From Pseudomonas guineae (GTDB taxonomy: Bacteria > Pseudomonadota > Gammaproteobacteria > Pseudomonadales > Pseudomonadaceae): a DNA stretch of 64,000 bases. Location: positions 1 through 64,000 of the forward strand of contig NZ_FOQL01000002.1 in NCBI RefSeq assembly GCF_900113745.1. The letters are read 5' to 3'. Under the pieces are notes generated by a model. That model was not told the DNA's origin. It ran no database searches and saw only the letters and a program-made list of their open reading frames with translations. The translations under genes were made by a program, and so were the position numbers. Positions 8,811 to 18,133 of this stretch are shown here, one piece after another (position 1 is the stretch's first letter; every line of letters begins with the position of its first letter).

Positions 8811-9494
8811 ATGAATAGCCGGCACGCAGACTGCAACGCCTCCGTGGCACTGCAGTCATGCACCCGTGAGTCTGCGCTGTCGCGGCTTGAGCAGATTCGC
8901 TACAAGGCGCTTGAGCTGTTTGCCGAGCGCGGTTTTGCCCGGGTGAGCATGCGCGAACTCGCCCTCCACGTGGAGATTGGCTGCGGTTCCCTGTATCACC
9001 ACTTTGAAAGCAAAGAGCGCCTGCTATTCGAGCTGATCGAAGAGCTGTATGACGACCTGCTGGAAGCGGTGTTTAGCACGTCTCGGGGCAGTGCTGCCGA
9101 GCGCTTGCGGGGTTTGCTAGGTGCGCACATCGCCTTGCATGAGCGGCGCGGTTTGCAATTTGTGCTGGCCGAGCAGGAGTTCCGTTGCCTTGGCGCGCAA
9201 CACCGGGAGCAGATCCAGCAGATGCGCCAACGTTATGAGGACAACCTGCTGACTCGCTTGCTTGAAGTGGGGGCTGCGGGCCCGGCTCGGCTGCTTAGGC
9301 CAACGGTGCAGGGGGTGATCGCGTGGCTCAACAATCTGCCGAGCTGGTTGCCACAAACCGCCCTGGAACCTGCGGAAAAACAAGCGCTGATTGAGGACAT
9401 GGTTGTTGCCATGCTCTCCAGCGTGATCAAACAACCACAGCAGGCTGCCAGCCCAGCCACGGCTGCCTTGGCGACTCATGGCGCGGCCGAATGA
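8811..9494 (+). CDS. TetR/AcrR-family transcriptional regulator
   Basis: A 227-aa regulator. The N-terminal helix-turn-helix (about residues 28-75, ALELFAERGFARVSMRELA...GCGSLYHHFESKERLL) is classic TetR. The remaining helical ligand/dimer domain is variable. It lies 45 bp after the thiolase gene and 75 bp before a crotonase gene, so a role in controlling this acyl-CoA gene group is likely, probably in response to an acyl-CoA. The N-terminal 25 residues before the HTH are longer than usual. An internal start is possible, but AGGGG lies upstream of the chosen ATG. Confidence 0.9.
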   Translation: MNSRHADCNASVALQSCTRESALSRLEQIRYKALELFAERGFARVSMRELALHVEIGCGSLYHHFESKERLLFELIEELYDDLLEAVFSTSRGSAAERLRGLLGAHIALHERRGLQFVLAEQEFRCLGAQHREQIQQMRQRYEDNLLTRLLEVGAAGPARLLRPTVQGVIAWLNNLPSWLPQTALEPAEKQALIEDMVVAMLSSVIKQPQQAASPATAALATHGAAE

Positions 9495-9568
9495 CTTGCT
9501 GTCTCGTTGCTGAGGCATGCACACACCTACAGGGCGTTACGCTTAACGCCTGAGCAAAGGATGATTCG

Positions 9569-10468
9569 ATGAACTATGCAACGCTGGACTGGCAGGTCGA
9601 CGATGGCTTGTTGAAGCTGACACTCAACCGCCCTGAACTGATGAATGCGTTTACCGTCGAGATGGCGAATGAGCTGGAGCATGCTTTTAAGCGCGCGAGC
9701 TTGGATGATGAGGTGCGCGTGGTGTTGGTTACTGGGGCGGGGCGGGCTTTTTGCGCCGGCATGGATCTGTCGGTAGAGGGCAATGTGTTTGGCCTGGATG
9801 AAAGCCTCTCGCCCAGCCTGCGCGATATGCATGAGCGAATGGAGTCGGCGGAAATCCAAAACGGGGTTCGCGATACCGGCGGTCAAGTGACCTTGGCCAT
9901 TCGCGCCTGCCGCAAGCCTGTGGTTGGCGCGATCAACGGCCCCGCCGTTGGTATCGGGGCAACGATGAGCCTTGCGATGGATTTTCGTCTAGCCTCGGAA
10001 AAAGCGCGCTTTGGTTTCGTTTTCGGTCGTCTGGGGATCGTTCCTGAAGCTTGTTCGAGCTGGTTTCTTCCGCGCATCGTTGGCTTGCAGCAGGCGCTGG
10101 AGTGGATCTACACCGCCGACATATTCGACGCTAACGAAGCCCTGCGTGGCGGCCTGGTTCGCTCGATTCACAGCGCCGACACACTGCTGCAAGAGGCTGA
10201 GGTATTTGCTCGACGTTTGGTTCATGGGCGCTCGCCCGTGGCCATCGCGCTCAGCCGGCAAATGCTCTACCGCAACAGTGCTCAGGCCGATCCGTTTGAG
10301 GCTCATCGCATCGAGTCACTGGCAATGTTCTACACCAGCATCGGTGATGGTAAAGAAGGTGTGGCCGCCTTTCTCGACAAGCGTGCACCTAACTTCACCG
10401 GCAAGGCGTCAGAGCTGCCCGCGTTCTATGAGCAGTGGGTGGCTAATAGCGCCGATGAGCAAATATAA
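9569..10468 (+). CDS. Enoyl-CoA hydratase/isomerase (crotonase family)
   Basis: A 299-aa crotonase fold enzyme. The oxyanion-hole segments are GRAFCAGMDLS (about residues 58-68) and GPAVGIGATMSLAMDFRLAS (about 127-146). A catalytic-type Glu is in GIVPEACSSW. It is somewhat longer than the typical 260 aa, with an insertion after residue 75 (NVFGLDESLSPSLRDMHERM). It probably hydrates or isomerises an enoyl-CoA made in the pathway of the adjacent thiolase. AAAGGA lies 7 nt upstream. No terminator is visible after the gene. Confidence 0.9.
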   Translation: MNYATLDWQVDDGLLKLTLNRPELMNAFTVEMANELEHAFKRASLDDEVRVVLVTGAGRAFCAGMDLSVEGNVFGLDESLSPSLRDMHERMESAEIQNGVRDTGGQVTLAIRACRKPVVGAINGPAVGIGATMSLAMDFRLASEKARFGFVFGRLGIVPEACSSWFLPRIVGLQQALEWIYTADIFDANEALRGGLVRSIHSADTLLQEAEVFARRLVHGRSPVAIALSRQMLYRNSAQADPFEAHRIESLAMFYTSIGDGKEGVAAFLDKRAPNFTGKASELPAFYEQWVANSADEQI

Positions 10469-10900
10469 AGGCCACATCTGAGTTGCCCGTCCTTGGCGCT
10501 AGAAGCGCCCGCGAGTATGTGCAGGCCCTGATCCGATCTACCGGGTTATGGCTTCTGGCCGGTGCAGTCGCGAGGTCAACAGGTCAACTGTAAAAACAAT
10601 TCCGCCTAGGAGCTAACTTAAGGTTGTAGGTCTTGTAATAGGCGCTGTTGAAGAGGTCATCTGGAGCAATATCTCGGAGTAGTAGCAACCTTCGGCTAAG
10701 CCATCACCACACTAAGTACTGCTGCAAGAGGTAGATGCATGCCAGTCCTACCTTTATTGTTGTTGTCAGGCCCGTTGTGACCGCAGGCTCCACTATTCAT
10801 GCCTAGCTTGCGCATTGCTTTACTCCGATCGGGTAGGTAAGTCACCCATCTTGCTGTACATTCGTTCAATACCGCCTAAGTCAAAAATGGAGTTGTCGGC
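10469..10900. other. Intergenic region before the second TetR gene
   Basis: There are 432 bp with no convincing coding frame. It presumably contains the promoter of the downstream TetR-type gene. No clear repeat or terminator was seen. Confidence 0.5.
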
Positions 10901-11530
10901 ATGACCTTGGGAACACGTTTTTCTCGCCTAGAACCTGAACAACGCAAAGCGAACCTAGTCGAAGCGACGCTGGTATGTCTCAAACGCCATGGATTTCAGG
11001 GTGCCTCGGTCCGAAAGATATGTGCCGAAGCAGGCGTGTCAGTCGGCCTTATCAATCACCACTACCAGAGCAAAGATGAGCTTGTAGCTGAAGCCTATTT
11101 GACGGTCACAGGGCGTGTGATGCGGTTGTTGCGCGATGCCATTGAGGCCAGTGCGGTCAATCCCAGGGCGCGTTTGTCTGCCTTTTTTAGCGCGTCGTTT
11201 TCCCCAGAAGTGCTGGCGCCAGAACTGCTAGACGCCTGGTTAGCTTTCTGGGGTGCGGTGCGTACGTCCGAAGTGATTAATTTGGCGCATGAGCAGTCCT
11301 ACGGTGAATACCGAGCCATACTCGGCCAAGTCTTGTCCGAACTCGCTGAAAGTGAGGGCTGGCTCGACTTTGATGCTGAGCTTGCGGCCATCGGTCTCAG
11401 CGCGTTGCTTGATGGGCTTTGGCTGGAGTACGGCCTCAACTCCACGACCTTTACTGCGGTTCAAGGCGTGCAGATCTGTGAGGCCTGGGTCGATGGCCTG
11501 CAAGTCAACGGATTTCGCCGCGTGGGTTAG
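10901..11530 (+). CDS. TetR/BetI-like transcriptional regulator
   Basis: A 209-aa TetR-family protein. Its HTH (about residues 22-65, ATLVCLKRHGFQGASVRKICAEAGVSVGLINHHYQSKDELV) is of the BetI type, with the NHHY recognition helix. The C-terminal domain has the BetI-like WLAFWGAV and AIGLSALLDGLWLEYGL stretches. BetI-like regulators usually respond to small amino-acid-derived or amine ligands. It sits just upstream of the arginine transaminase regulatory cassette on the same strand, so a role in arginine or guanidino-compound metabolism is plausible but unproven. Confidence 0.88.
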   Translation: MTLGTRFSRLEPEQRKANLVEATLVCLKRHGFQGASVRKICAEAGVSVGLINHHYQSKDELVAEAYLTVTGRVMRLLRDAIEASAVNPRARLSAFFSASFSPEVLAPELLDAWLAFWGAVRTSEVINLAHEQSYGEYRAILGQVLSELAESEGWLDFDAELAAIGLSALLDGLWLEYGLNSTTFTAVQGVQICEAWVDGLQVNGFRRVG

Positions 11531-11652
11531 CCGATTACACTCTATTGATCATCTGTTCAGTAGTGGCTACATTGGCTTGCAAAACCAGTAATCGTTTCAC
11601 CCCATATAAATACAAGAGTTGGCTGCGCCCATGGCGTGGTGAGGGCGCTGTA

Positions 11653-12378
11653 ATGACGGCAACACCCTGTGTGCTGATCGTCGATGACGATCCAGTGATC
11701 CGCGAATTACTCACTTCCTATTTGCTCCGTGATGGTTATCAGGTATGCAGTGCCGAGACGGCAGAGCAGGCTGAGACCATGCTGCTGGAGTACCCGGTGG
11801 ACCTGGTCATGCTGGATATTCGCTTGCCGGGCAAGGATGGCTTGACGCTGACGCGCGAGTTACGCGTCCGCTCCGAGGTCGGGATTATCCTGATCACCGG
11901 CCGCGATGATGAAATTGACCGTATCGTCGGACTGGAGTGCGGTGCCGACGATTATGTGGTCAAGCCGTTCAACCCGCGTGAGCTGGTGTCGAAGGCGAAG
12001 AATCTGGTGCGTCGTGTGCGCCACGTTCAGGCAACAACGGCGCAGGCGGAAACCCGGCAATTGAAGTATTTCGCCGGCTGGGTTCTGGACATTGACCGAC
12101 GTCGATTGATCGCCGAAGACGGATGCGAGAGCCTCCTTACCCAAGGTGAATTCCAACTACTCAACGTGCTGCTGCGCAACGCCGGGCATACCCTCAGTCG
12201 TGACCAGTTGATGGATCAAATCCGTAACCGTGAATGGCTGCCGAATGATCGTTCGATCGATGTACTGGTCGGCCGTTTACGGCGCAAACTCCACGATGAT
12301 CCGGCCGACCCGCAGCTGATTATCACCATTCATGGCGTCGGTTATCTGTTCAGCACCGTGGTCAGTAACCGCCCATGA
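11653..12378 (+). CDS. aruR: OmpR/TorR-type response regulator, probable AruR
   Basis: A 241-aa two-component response regulator. The receiver domain (about 5-120) has acidic residues DDD near 10-12, phospho-acceptor Asp55 in MLDIRLPGKDG, Thr in ILITGRD and Lys in VVKPFNP. A winged-helix OmpR DNA-binding domain (about 145-235) includes RSIDVLVGRLRRKL. The last codons overlap the next gene (ATGA), and a hybrid kinase follows. In P. aeruginosa a response regulator/sensor pair (AruR/AruS) adjoins aruH/aruI and activates them, and the same arrangement is seen here. The name therefore rests on context plus domain type. Confidence 0.85.
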   Translation: MTATPCVLIVDDDPVIRELLTSYLLRDGYQVCSAETAEQAETMLLEYPVDLVMLDIRLPGKDGLTLTRELRVRSEVGIILITGRDDEIDRIVGLECGADDYVVKPFNPRELVSKAKNLVRRVRHVQATTAQAETRQLKYFAGWVLDIDRRRLIAEDGCESLLTQGEFQLLNVLLRNAGHTLSRDQLMDQIRNREWLPNDRSIDVLVGRLRRKLHDDPADPQLIITIHGVGYLFSTVVSNRP

Positions 12379-13166
12379 GCCTGCAAGCATGCCTACTGAC
12401 GTTGTTTGTCGGGATGGGCTTGAGTGCCGCGAGCCTGGCAGCGCCTGCTGCTGTGCGCTACTGCGATTATCCGGTGTACCCGCCGATTTCCTGGAGTGAT
12501 GCCGCCGGTGAGATACAGGGTGTAGCACCGCGGGCGGTTCGCGAGGTCGTCGGCGCGCTTGGCTTGCCGTTACAAATGGTGGTGCTGGGCAACTGGAATC
12601 GCTGCCTGACGGATGCGGCTGAAGGCCGTGTCGACCTGGTGATTGCTTACCGCTCGGCCGAGCGCGAACGTAGCCTGGTGTTCAGTACGGTGCCTTTGTT
12701 GCGCGAAGAAGTGTCGGTGTTTTACAACCGGCGCAAGCCACTTAAGGTGTCCCGCCTAGAAGATCTTGCGCACTACCGTGGCGGCCTGCTTTTTGGTGAG
12801 AGTTACGGTCAGGCCTTTGATCGTTTTGTGGCGGACAACGGCAATATCGAGTGGGTGGCGAGCAATCAGCAGAACTTCGGCAAGCTGATCCGTGGGCGGA
12901 TTGACTTCATTGCCCATGAACGGCGCACCGGCAAGTTGTTTCTCGAATACCTGCCCGGCGCTGCCGATATTGATGTGCTGCCGCTAACCCTGGCCGTGGA
13001 TCATCTGTATTTCGCTGTGTCGAAACGCTCGCCACTGGTGACGCGCATGGCCGAAATAGACCTGCAGTTGCAACGCTTGAAATCCGCGAATAACGTCGAG
13101 CGCTGGTTGCACGAAAGCGAGCAGGCTTATCGCGCCTCGCAGGCGCAAGCGGATAAGCAACCATGA
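12375..13166 (+). CDS. Periplasmic solute-binding protein of a signalling cassette
   Basis: A 263-aa protein with a signal peptide ([19 protein letters not shown], cleavage near SLAAPA). It has an extracellular solute-binding family 3 fold with [32 protein letters not shown] and a C-terminal lobe. It overlaps the response regulator gene by 4 bp and the hybrid kinase gene by 4 bp, so the three are translationally coupled. No ABC permease lies beside it. It is therefore probably the periplasmic sensor that presents a ligand (arginine or a 2-keto/guanidino acid, by context) to the kinase, as TorT does for TorS. Confidence 0.85.
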   Translation: MSLQACLLTLFVGMGLSAASLAAPAAVRYCDYPVYPPISWSDAAGEIQGVAPRAVREVVGALGLPLQMVVLGNWNRCLTDAAEGRVDLVIAYRSAERERSLVFSTVPLLREEVSVFYNRRKPLKVSRLEDLAHYRGGLLFGESYGQAFDRFVADNGNIEWVASNQQNFGKLIRGRIDFIAHERRTGKLFLEYLPGAADIDVLPLTLAVDHLYFAVSKRSPLVTRMAEIDLQLQRLKSANNVERWLHESEQAYRASQAQADKQP

Positions 13167-15445
13167 AGTCATGGACGGTGGCTCAATCGGGCGAATTGTC
13201 GCGGCGCTTGCTGCGTTTTATTTTGCTCTTCAGTCTGTGCTTCACCTTGTTGGCCAGCGCGCTGCAGTTGTATTTCGAATACCGCCGCGAAATGCAGGGC
13301 ATAGACTCGCGCCTTGAGCTGATTCAGCGCGGCTACCTGACGAGTATCGAGCGCAACCTTTGGGATTTAAATCAGCCGCAACTGGACGTGCAACTGCGCG
13401 GGTTGGTGGATTTCCCCGACATCGCCTGGGTGCGCCTGCGCAGCGCTGATTTTGACCTGCTACACGGCCAACAACTGCCTGCCGAGGCCGCACGAATTCA
13501 GCGCTTCGATCTTGCTTACCACTTGGCTGACGCCGAGCAGCGAGCGCTCGGCTACCTTGAGGTTGGCGTCGATCTGGCCGCGGTGCACCAACGCCTGTAT
13601 GCCAGTGGCTTATCTAACTTGTTGTGGATGGGCTTATTCATCTGCGGCTTGGCGATAACCCTATCCTGGTTGTTTCACCGCCTGGTAACCCGCCATCTAT
13701 TGGCCATGGCGGGTTTTTCGCAGCGCCTTGCTGGTGGCGAGTGGACGGTGCCCTTGCAGTTGGAAAAGCGCCTAGGGGCTCCAGAAGACGAGATTGATGC
13801 GGTGGCCCATGCGCTAGACGAGATGCGCCAAGCAATTGTTACGGACATGCGTCAGCGTGAGGCCGATCGCCTAGTGCTGGAAGACAAGAAAGACGAACTG
13901 CAAAAAATGGTCGAGCGCCGCACCGCCAGTTTGCACAGTGCCAAGGAGGAGGCGGAAGCCGCGAACCTGGCCAAGTCGCGCTTCCTGGCCACCATGAGCC
14001 ATGAACTGCGCACGCCACTCAACGGCATTCTCGGTATGGCTGAGCTGCTGCGCGATGCGTCATTGGACGAACTATCCCGGCGTCGCTTGCATGCGCTGCA
14101 CCGAGCGGGCGATGGCCTGTTGGCATTGCTCAACGATCTTCTCGACTTCGCCAAGTTGGAGGAGGGTGAAGCCAGGGCCGAAATGGTGAATTTTTCTCTG
14201 CGGCAACTAATCGACGAGGTGCTTACGCTGCTTGAGCCCCGTGCGCAGATCAATGCCACGCTTCTCTTGCAGCGACTGGATCCGCAACTCGGCGAACACT
14301 TTTACGGGCCGGAGCAGTTTTTACGTCAGGTGCTGACCAACCTCTTGGCCAATGCCATCAAATTCACCCAAGACGGCACTGTCGAGTTGCGCGTTGAGTT
14401 GTTGCAGCAGTCTGAAGGTCGGCAGAGCCTACGGATCGAGGTGAAAGATAACGGTATCGGCATTCCTGAGAGCGTGCAGGCGCGAATTTTTGAACGTTTT
14501 GTTCAGGCCGATGAGCAGGTAGCGCGACGTTACGGCGGTGCCGGGCTTGGTTTGTCAATCTGCAAGCGACTGGTGCTTGCGATGGGCGGCGAGATCCAGC
14601 TGTACAGCCGTGAAGAGCAGGGCAGTCGCTTCTGGTTTGATATCTGGCTGCAACAGACGCAGCCTGCGCTTGTGCCTGTTAGCGCGGCAGTCTCTACTGC
14701 TGTAGTTAAACCGAGCTATGTGCTGGTGGTCGAGGACGTTGAGCTGAACCGCGAGGTGGCGCAAGGCCTGCTGCTACGTGAGGGGCATCGAGTGAGCCTG
14801 GCCGAGGATGCCGTGCCGGCTCTGCAGCAATGCCAGACGACGCGTTTCGATCTTATCCTGCTCGATGTGCAGTTGCCGGGGATGGGCGGCGTGGAACTCT
14901 GCCGGCGCATCCGCCTGGATTCTCAGGGCGCCAACCGGAAAACGCCTATATTCGCCTTCACCGCTAGCTTGCAGCCGGTAATGGTGCAGCGCTACCTGGA
15001 TGCCGGGATGCAAGGGGTCATCGCCAAACCCATTCAACTGCCGGCCTTGCGCCAGGCCTTGGCCGGCGTGCCGCAGAGGGATGCACAAGCAGTCACTGAC
15101 GAAGAGCTATTCGATGCGCATATCCTGCACGCGCACCGTGAAGCCTTGGGCGCGAGCAAGCTCAGCCAGCTGCTGCGCCTGCTCCAAACGAGCTTGGAGC
15201 AACAGGGGCCGCTGCTGTTGGAAGCCATGCAGGCATTGGATTACCCGGAAATCTCGGGCTTGGCCCATCGTCTGGCCGGCGCCTGCGAATCACTCGGTGG
15301 GCGTTCACTGGCGGCTTTGTTGCATCGCCTAGAACAGGCCGCTGAGGCGCAGGCGCAACAACTATGCCTGGAGCAGTTGGCGCCGCTGCGTGAGCTTCTC
15401 AGTGCAACTCAACAGGCGTTGCGCCACCTGCTGGTAGAGCTGTAA
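13163..15445 (+). CDS. aruS: Hybrid sensor histidine kinase, probable AruS
   Basis: A 760-aa inner-membrane kinase. TM1 is at about 15-33 and a periplasmic domain runs to about 150. TM2 (about 155-173) is followed by a HAMP-like linker. HisKA with His280 ([11 protein letters not shown]), HATPase_c with DNGIGIP and [13 protein letters not shown], a receiver domain with Asp568 (ILLDVQLPG) and an Hpt domain with His702 ([15 protein letters not shown]) complete the protein. This His-Asp-His relay to a separate OmpR-type regulator is the TorS/AruS architecture. Its gene overlaps the binding-protein gene. The aru name is inferred from the downstream arginine transaminase genes. Confidence 0.85.
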   Translation: MKSWTVAQSGELSRRLLRFILLFSLCFTLLASALQLYFEYRREMQGIDSRLELIQRGYLTSIERNLWDLNQPQLDVQLRGLVDFPDIAWVRLRSADFDLLHGQQLPAEAARIQRFDLAYHLADAEQRALGYLEVGVDLAAVHQRLYASGLSNLLWMGLFICGLAITLSWLFHRLVTRHLLAMAGFSQRLAGGEWTVPLQLEKRLGAPEDEIDAVAHALDEMRQAIVTDMRQREADRLVLEDKKDELQKMVERRTASLHSAKEEAEAANLAKSRFLATMSHELRTPLNGILGMAELLRDASLDELSRRRLHALHRAGDGLLALLNDLLDFAKLEEGEARAEMVNFSLRQLIDEVLTLLEPRAQINATLLLQRLDPQLGEHFYGPEQFLRQVLTNLLANAIKFTQDGTVELRVELLQQSEGRQSLRIEVKDNGIGIPESVQARIFERFVQADEQVARRYGGAGLGLSICKRLVLAMGGEIQLYSREEQGSRFWFDIWLQQTQPALVPVSAAVSTAVVKPSYVLVVEDVELNREVAQGLLLREGHRVSLAEDAVPALQQCQTTRFDLILLDVQLPGMGGVELCRRIRLDSQGANRKTPIFAFTASLQPVMVQRYLDAGMQGVIAKPIQLPALRQALAGVPQRDAQAVTDEELFDAHILHAHREALGASKLSQLLRLLQTSLEQQGPLLLEAMQALDYPEISGLAHRLAGACESLGGRSLAALLHRLEQAAEAQAQQLCLEQLAPLRELLSATQQALRHLLVEL

Positions 15446-15564
15446 CAGCGCTGTTACTACTTTTTACATGATCTTTCCCTATGTTCAACGGAAGCTTACA
15501 TCGCTTGCCAATAATCGAGTGGGGACCGGGCGCTGACCTGGTCAAACTTTGGTTACTGGGAGAC

Positions 15565-15572
15565 AACAATAA
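15565..15572 (+). promoter_or_regulatory. Crc/Hfq-type catabolite motif at the nhaC start
   Basis: AACAATAA overlaps the start codon of the NhaC-family gene, just after the GGGAGA ribosome site. It fits the AAnAAnAA consensus bound by Hfq/Crc in Pseudomonas to block translation of catabolic and uptake genes. The motif is seen; its function is inferred. Confidence 0.5.
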
Positions 15573-17065
15573 TGAAGCTCCGCAAACTATCCGCCCTCGA
15601 CGCGCTGCTGGTCGGCGCCGTCCTGCTGGCATTGATCGCTGGCTCGCTGAGCCTGTTCGACGATCCGATGTCCGGTCCGCTGCAACTCGCCCTGATCATG
15701 GTCGGCTGCTTCGCCGCGATGGTCGGCATGAAAAATGGTGTCACCTGGGAAGAGCTGGAGCGCGAGATCGTCGCCACCAACGCCAAGACGGTGGGGGCTA
15801 TCTTTATCTTCCTGTCGATCGGCGTATTGATCGGCTCATTCATCATCGCCGGCACTGTGCCAACCCTGTTGTATGCCGGCCTTAGCCTGCTGTCACCGGC
15901 GTTCTTCTATCCGATGGCTTGCCTGATTTGCGCCATCGTTTCCCTGTGCATCGGCTCGTCTTGGACCACCGCCGCAACCATCGGTGTAGGCCTGATGGGC
16001 ACTGCTCACGGCTTTGGTCTGTCGGCGGAAATTACCGCTGGTGCCGTGGTGGCGGGTGCTTACTTTGGCGACAAAATGTCGCCGCTCTCAGAAACCACCA
16101 ACCTGGCTCCAGCTGTGGTGGGCACTGATCTGTTCGCGCATATTCGTCACATGGCCTGGGTCTCAGTGCCGAGCTTTATGATCGCCCTGGTGGTGTTTTC
16201 CATCCTAGCGCTGAACGCCGATTTACAAGGCGATGCGGTGTCGAATGTTGGTGAGCTCAAGGCGCAATTAGCCAGCTCGTTCAATATCGCTTGGTACAAC
16301 CTGATTCCATTAGTCGCCTTGCTGGTCTTGTCGGTACGTAAAGCACCGGCCTTCCCGGCGATCATGCTCTGCAGCATCCTGGCCTGTGTGTTTGCGCTGC
16401 TGTTCCAGGCCCCAGTGATCGAGCGCTTCATGGCTGACAGCGGCCAGACCGGCGCACTTATGGTGGTTAAAGCACTGTGGACCGTGATGGCCACAGGCTT
16501 CGTTTCCAACAGTGGCAACGAGGTGGTCGACAGCCTGCTCAGCCGTGGCGGCATGGCCGGCATGGTGTTTATGGCCTTCCTGGTGTTCTGCTCGATGATG
16601 ATGACAGCGGTACTTGAGCGTATTGGCTTTATCCGCTTACTGCTCAGCCTGATCGTGCGCAGTGTGCACTCGGTCGGAGCCTTGATCGGCGCAACGTTGG
16701 CCACCAGCATCGGCGTTAATGTGCTGACCGGTGACCAATACCTGTCCCTGGTTCTGCCTGGGCAGATGTGGAAAGAAGAGTACCGTCTGCGTGGCCTGGC
16801 CGCGGTCAACCTGTCACGCACCATCGAAGATGGCGGTACCGTGACCTCCGCGTTGATCCCCTGGAATGCTTGCGCCGTGTACATGGCCGCGACGCTGGGG
16901 GTCGCCACCCTGTCGTATGCACCGTTTGCGCTGTTTAACTGGATCAACCCGATCATCGCGCTGATCTACGGCATCTTCTGCATCAAGATCTTGCCACTGG
17001 TCAACCAAGACGCTGAGCAAGAGCCGCAGATGGCTGCCAAGCCTCTGGTGGGTGCCGCAAGCTAA
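15572..17065 (+). CDS. nhaC: NhaC-family Na+/H+ antiporter-like transporter
   Basis: A 497-aa polytopic protein with about 11-12 hydrophobic segments. NhaC-family motifs include GSSWTTAATIGVGLMG, AGAYFGDKMSPLSETTNLAP (about residues 165-184) and SIGVNVLTGDQYL. Members exchange Na+ and H+ or couple them to organic-ion exchange. It lies between the aruRS-like regulators and the catabolic genes, where P. aeruginosa has an amino-acid permease. I therefore infer that it imports arginine or exchanges a pathway intermediate rather than serving Na+ homeostasis. The translation start is overlapped by an AACAATAA motif, and a strong terminator follows. Confidence 0.85.
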   Translation: MKLRKLSALDALLVGAVLLALIAGSLSLFDDPMSGPLQLALIMVGCFAAMVGMKNGVTWEELEREIVATNAKTVGAIFIFLSIGVLIGSFIIAGTVPTLLYAGLSLLSPAFFYPMACLICAIVSLCIGSSWTTAATIGVGLMGTAHGFGLSAEITAGAVVAGAYFGDKMSPLSETTNLAPAVVGTDLFAHIRHMAWVSVPSFMIALVVFSILALNADLQGDAVSNVGELKAQLASSFNIAWYNLIPLVALLVLSVRKAPAFPAIMLCSILACVFALLFQAPVIERFMADSGQTGALMVVKALWTVMATGFVSNSGNEVVDSLLSRGGMAGMVFMAFLVFCSMMMTAVLERIGFIRLLLSLIVRSVHSVGALIGATLATSIGVNVLTGDQYLSLVLPGQMWKEEYRLRGLAAVNLSRTIEDGGTVTSALIPWNACAVYMAATLGVATLSYAPFALFNWINPIIALIYGIFCIKILPLVNQDAEQEPQMAAKPLVGAAS

Positions 17066-17093
17066 GCCCGCGCGCCCTAAAGCTCTACCGCAA

Positions 17094-17123
17094 AGGCCTG
17101 ACCGGCAACGGTCAGGCCTTTTT
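17094..17123 (+). terminator. Intrinsic terminator after the NhaC-family gene
   Basis: AGGCCTGACCG and CGGTCAGGCCT pair in a perfect stem with a short loop, followed by TTTTTG. It separates the transporter transcript from the downstream crotonase-to-ALDH operon. Confidence 0.9.
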
Positions 17124-17312
17124 GCTGTAAAGGGTTGTGCAAAGTTGTAACGCGACGCCAATCTAAAATATTTAATCCTTTAAATTCAGATGGTTAGAAG
17201 TTTTTTTATATCTACGATGTCGATTGCCAGGCTACTGAACAAGTGTTTAGTATTGAGGCCGCAGAGGAAGACCATTCCGCATTTCTCGCCAGAATAAAAA
17301 CCGAGGATTCTC

Positions 17313-18104
17313 ATGAGTACTGCATCGAGCCTGTTGACCCACGTGGAAGGTGGTATCGCCTTCATCACCTTGAATCGCCCCGAGCAACGCAATGCGTTGG
17401 ACATTCCCACGCTCAAGGCCTTGCACGCACTGCTCGATGAGCTCAGCGCTGATTCCGCCGTACGCGTGTTGCTGTTGACCGGCAGCGGCAGAAGCTTCTG
17501 TGCCGGCGCTGATCTGGCTGAGTGGGCCGCGGCCGAGGCGCGCGGCGATCTCGAAAGCTACGGCTGGACTGAAGCCGCCCATGCGCTGATGACTCGCCTG
17601 CATGCTTTTCCCAAACCGACCATTGCAGCCATCAACGGCACAGCCGTTGGGGCCGGCATGGACCTGACCCTGTGCTGCGATTTCCGCCTGGCCGCGCAGT
17701 CCGCGCGCTTTAAAGCCGGCTACACCAGCATGGCCTACGCACCGGATGCAGGTGCCAGCTGGCACCTGCCACGGCTGATCGGCAGCGAGCAGGCCAAGCG
17801 CCTGTTGTTCCTCGACGAACTGTGGGGCGCCGAGCGTGCCCTGGCTGTCGGCCTAGTCGGTGAAGTGTATGCCGATGAGCAGTTGCAGGCAGCGGCCGGT
17901 GAGCTGGCCGCACGTTTGGCCAGCGGGCCGACCTTCGCCTTCACCCAGACCAAACGCCTGATCGAGGCCGGCGCTCAGCGCAGCCTGCCCGAGCAGCTCG
18001 AAGCCGAGCGCCTAGCCGGCCTGCTCTGCGGTCGCAGTGAAGATGGTGATGAAGCCTTGCGCGCCGCCATCGAGAAACGTGCCCCCCTATTTATTGGCCG
18101 CTGA
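17313..18104 (+). CDS. Enoyl-CoA hydratase/isomerase of the aru cluster
   Basis: A 263-aa crotonase family protein with oxyanion-hole segments GRSFCAGADLAEW (about residues 57-69) and GTAVGAGMDLTLCCDFRLAA (about 109-128). The active-site acid region is APDAGASWHLPRL, with Asp where hydratases often have Glu. It is first in a tight operon with an acyl-CoA dehydrogenase, an acyl-CoA synthetase, aruI, aruH and an ALDH. P. aeruginosa has similar enoyl-CoA hydratase and acyl-CoA dehydrogenase genes (PA4978-PA4980) next to aruHI. The substrate is probably an enoyl-CoA derived from 4-guanidinobutyrate, but that is inference. Confidence 0.9.
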   Translation: MSTASSLLTHVEGGIAFITLNRPEQRNALDIPTLKALHALLDELSADSAVRVLLLTGSGRSFCAGADLAEWAAAEARGDLESYGWTEAAHALMTRLHAFPKPTIAAINGTAVGAGMDLTLCCDFRLAAQSARFKAGYTSMAYAPDAGASWHLPRLIGSEQAKRLLFLDELWGAERALAVGLVGEVYADEQLQAAAGELAARLASGPTFAFTQTKRLIEAGAQRSLPEQLEAERLAGLLCGRSEDGDEALRAAIEKRAPLFIGR

Positions 18105-18133
18105 AGCGCCGCCTAACAGCACAGGACACAGTG

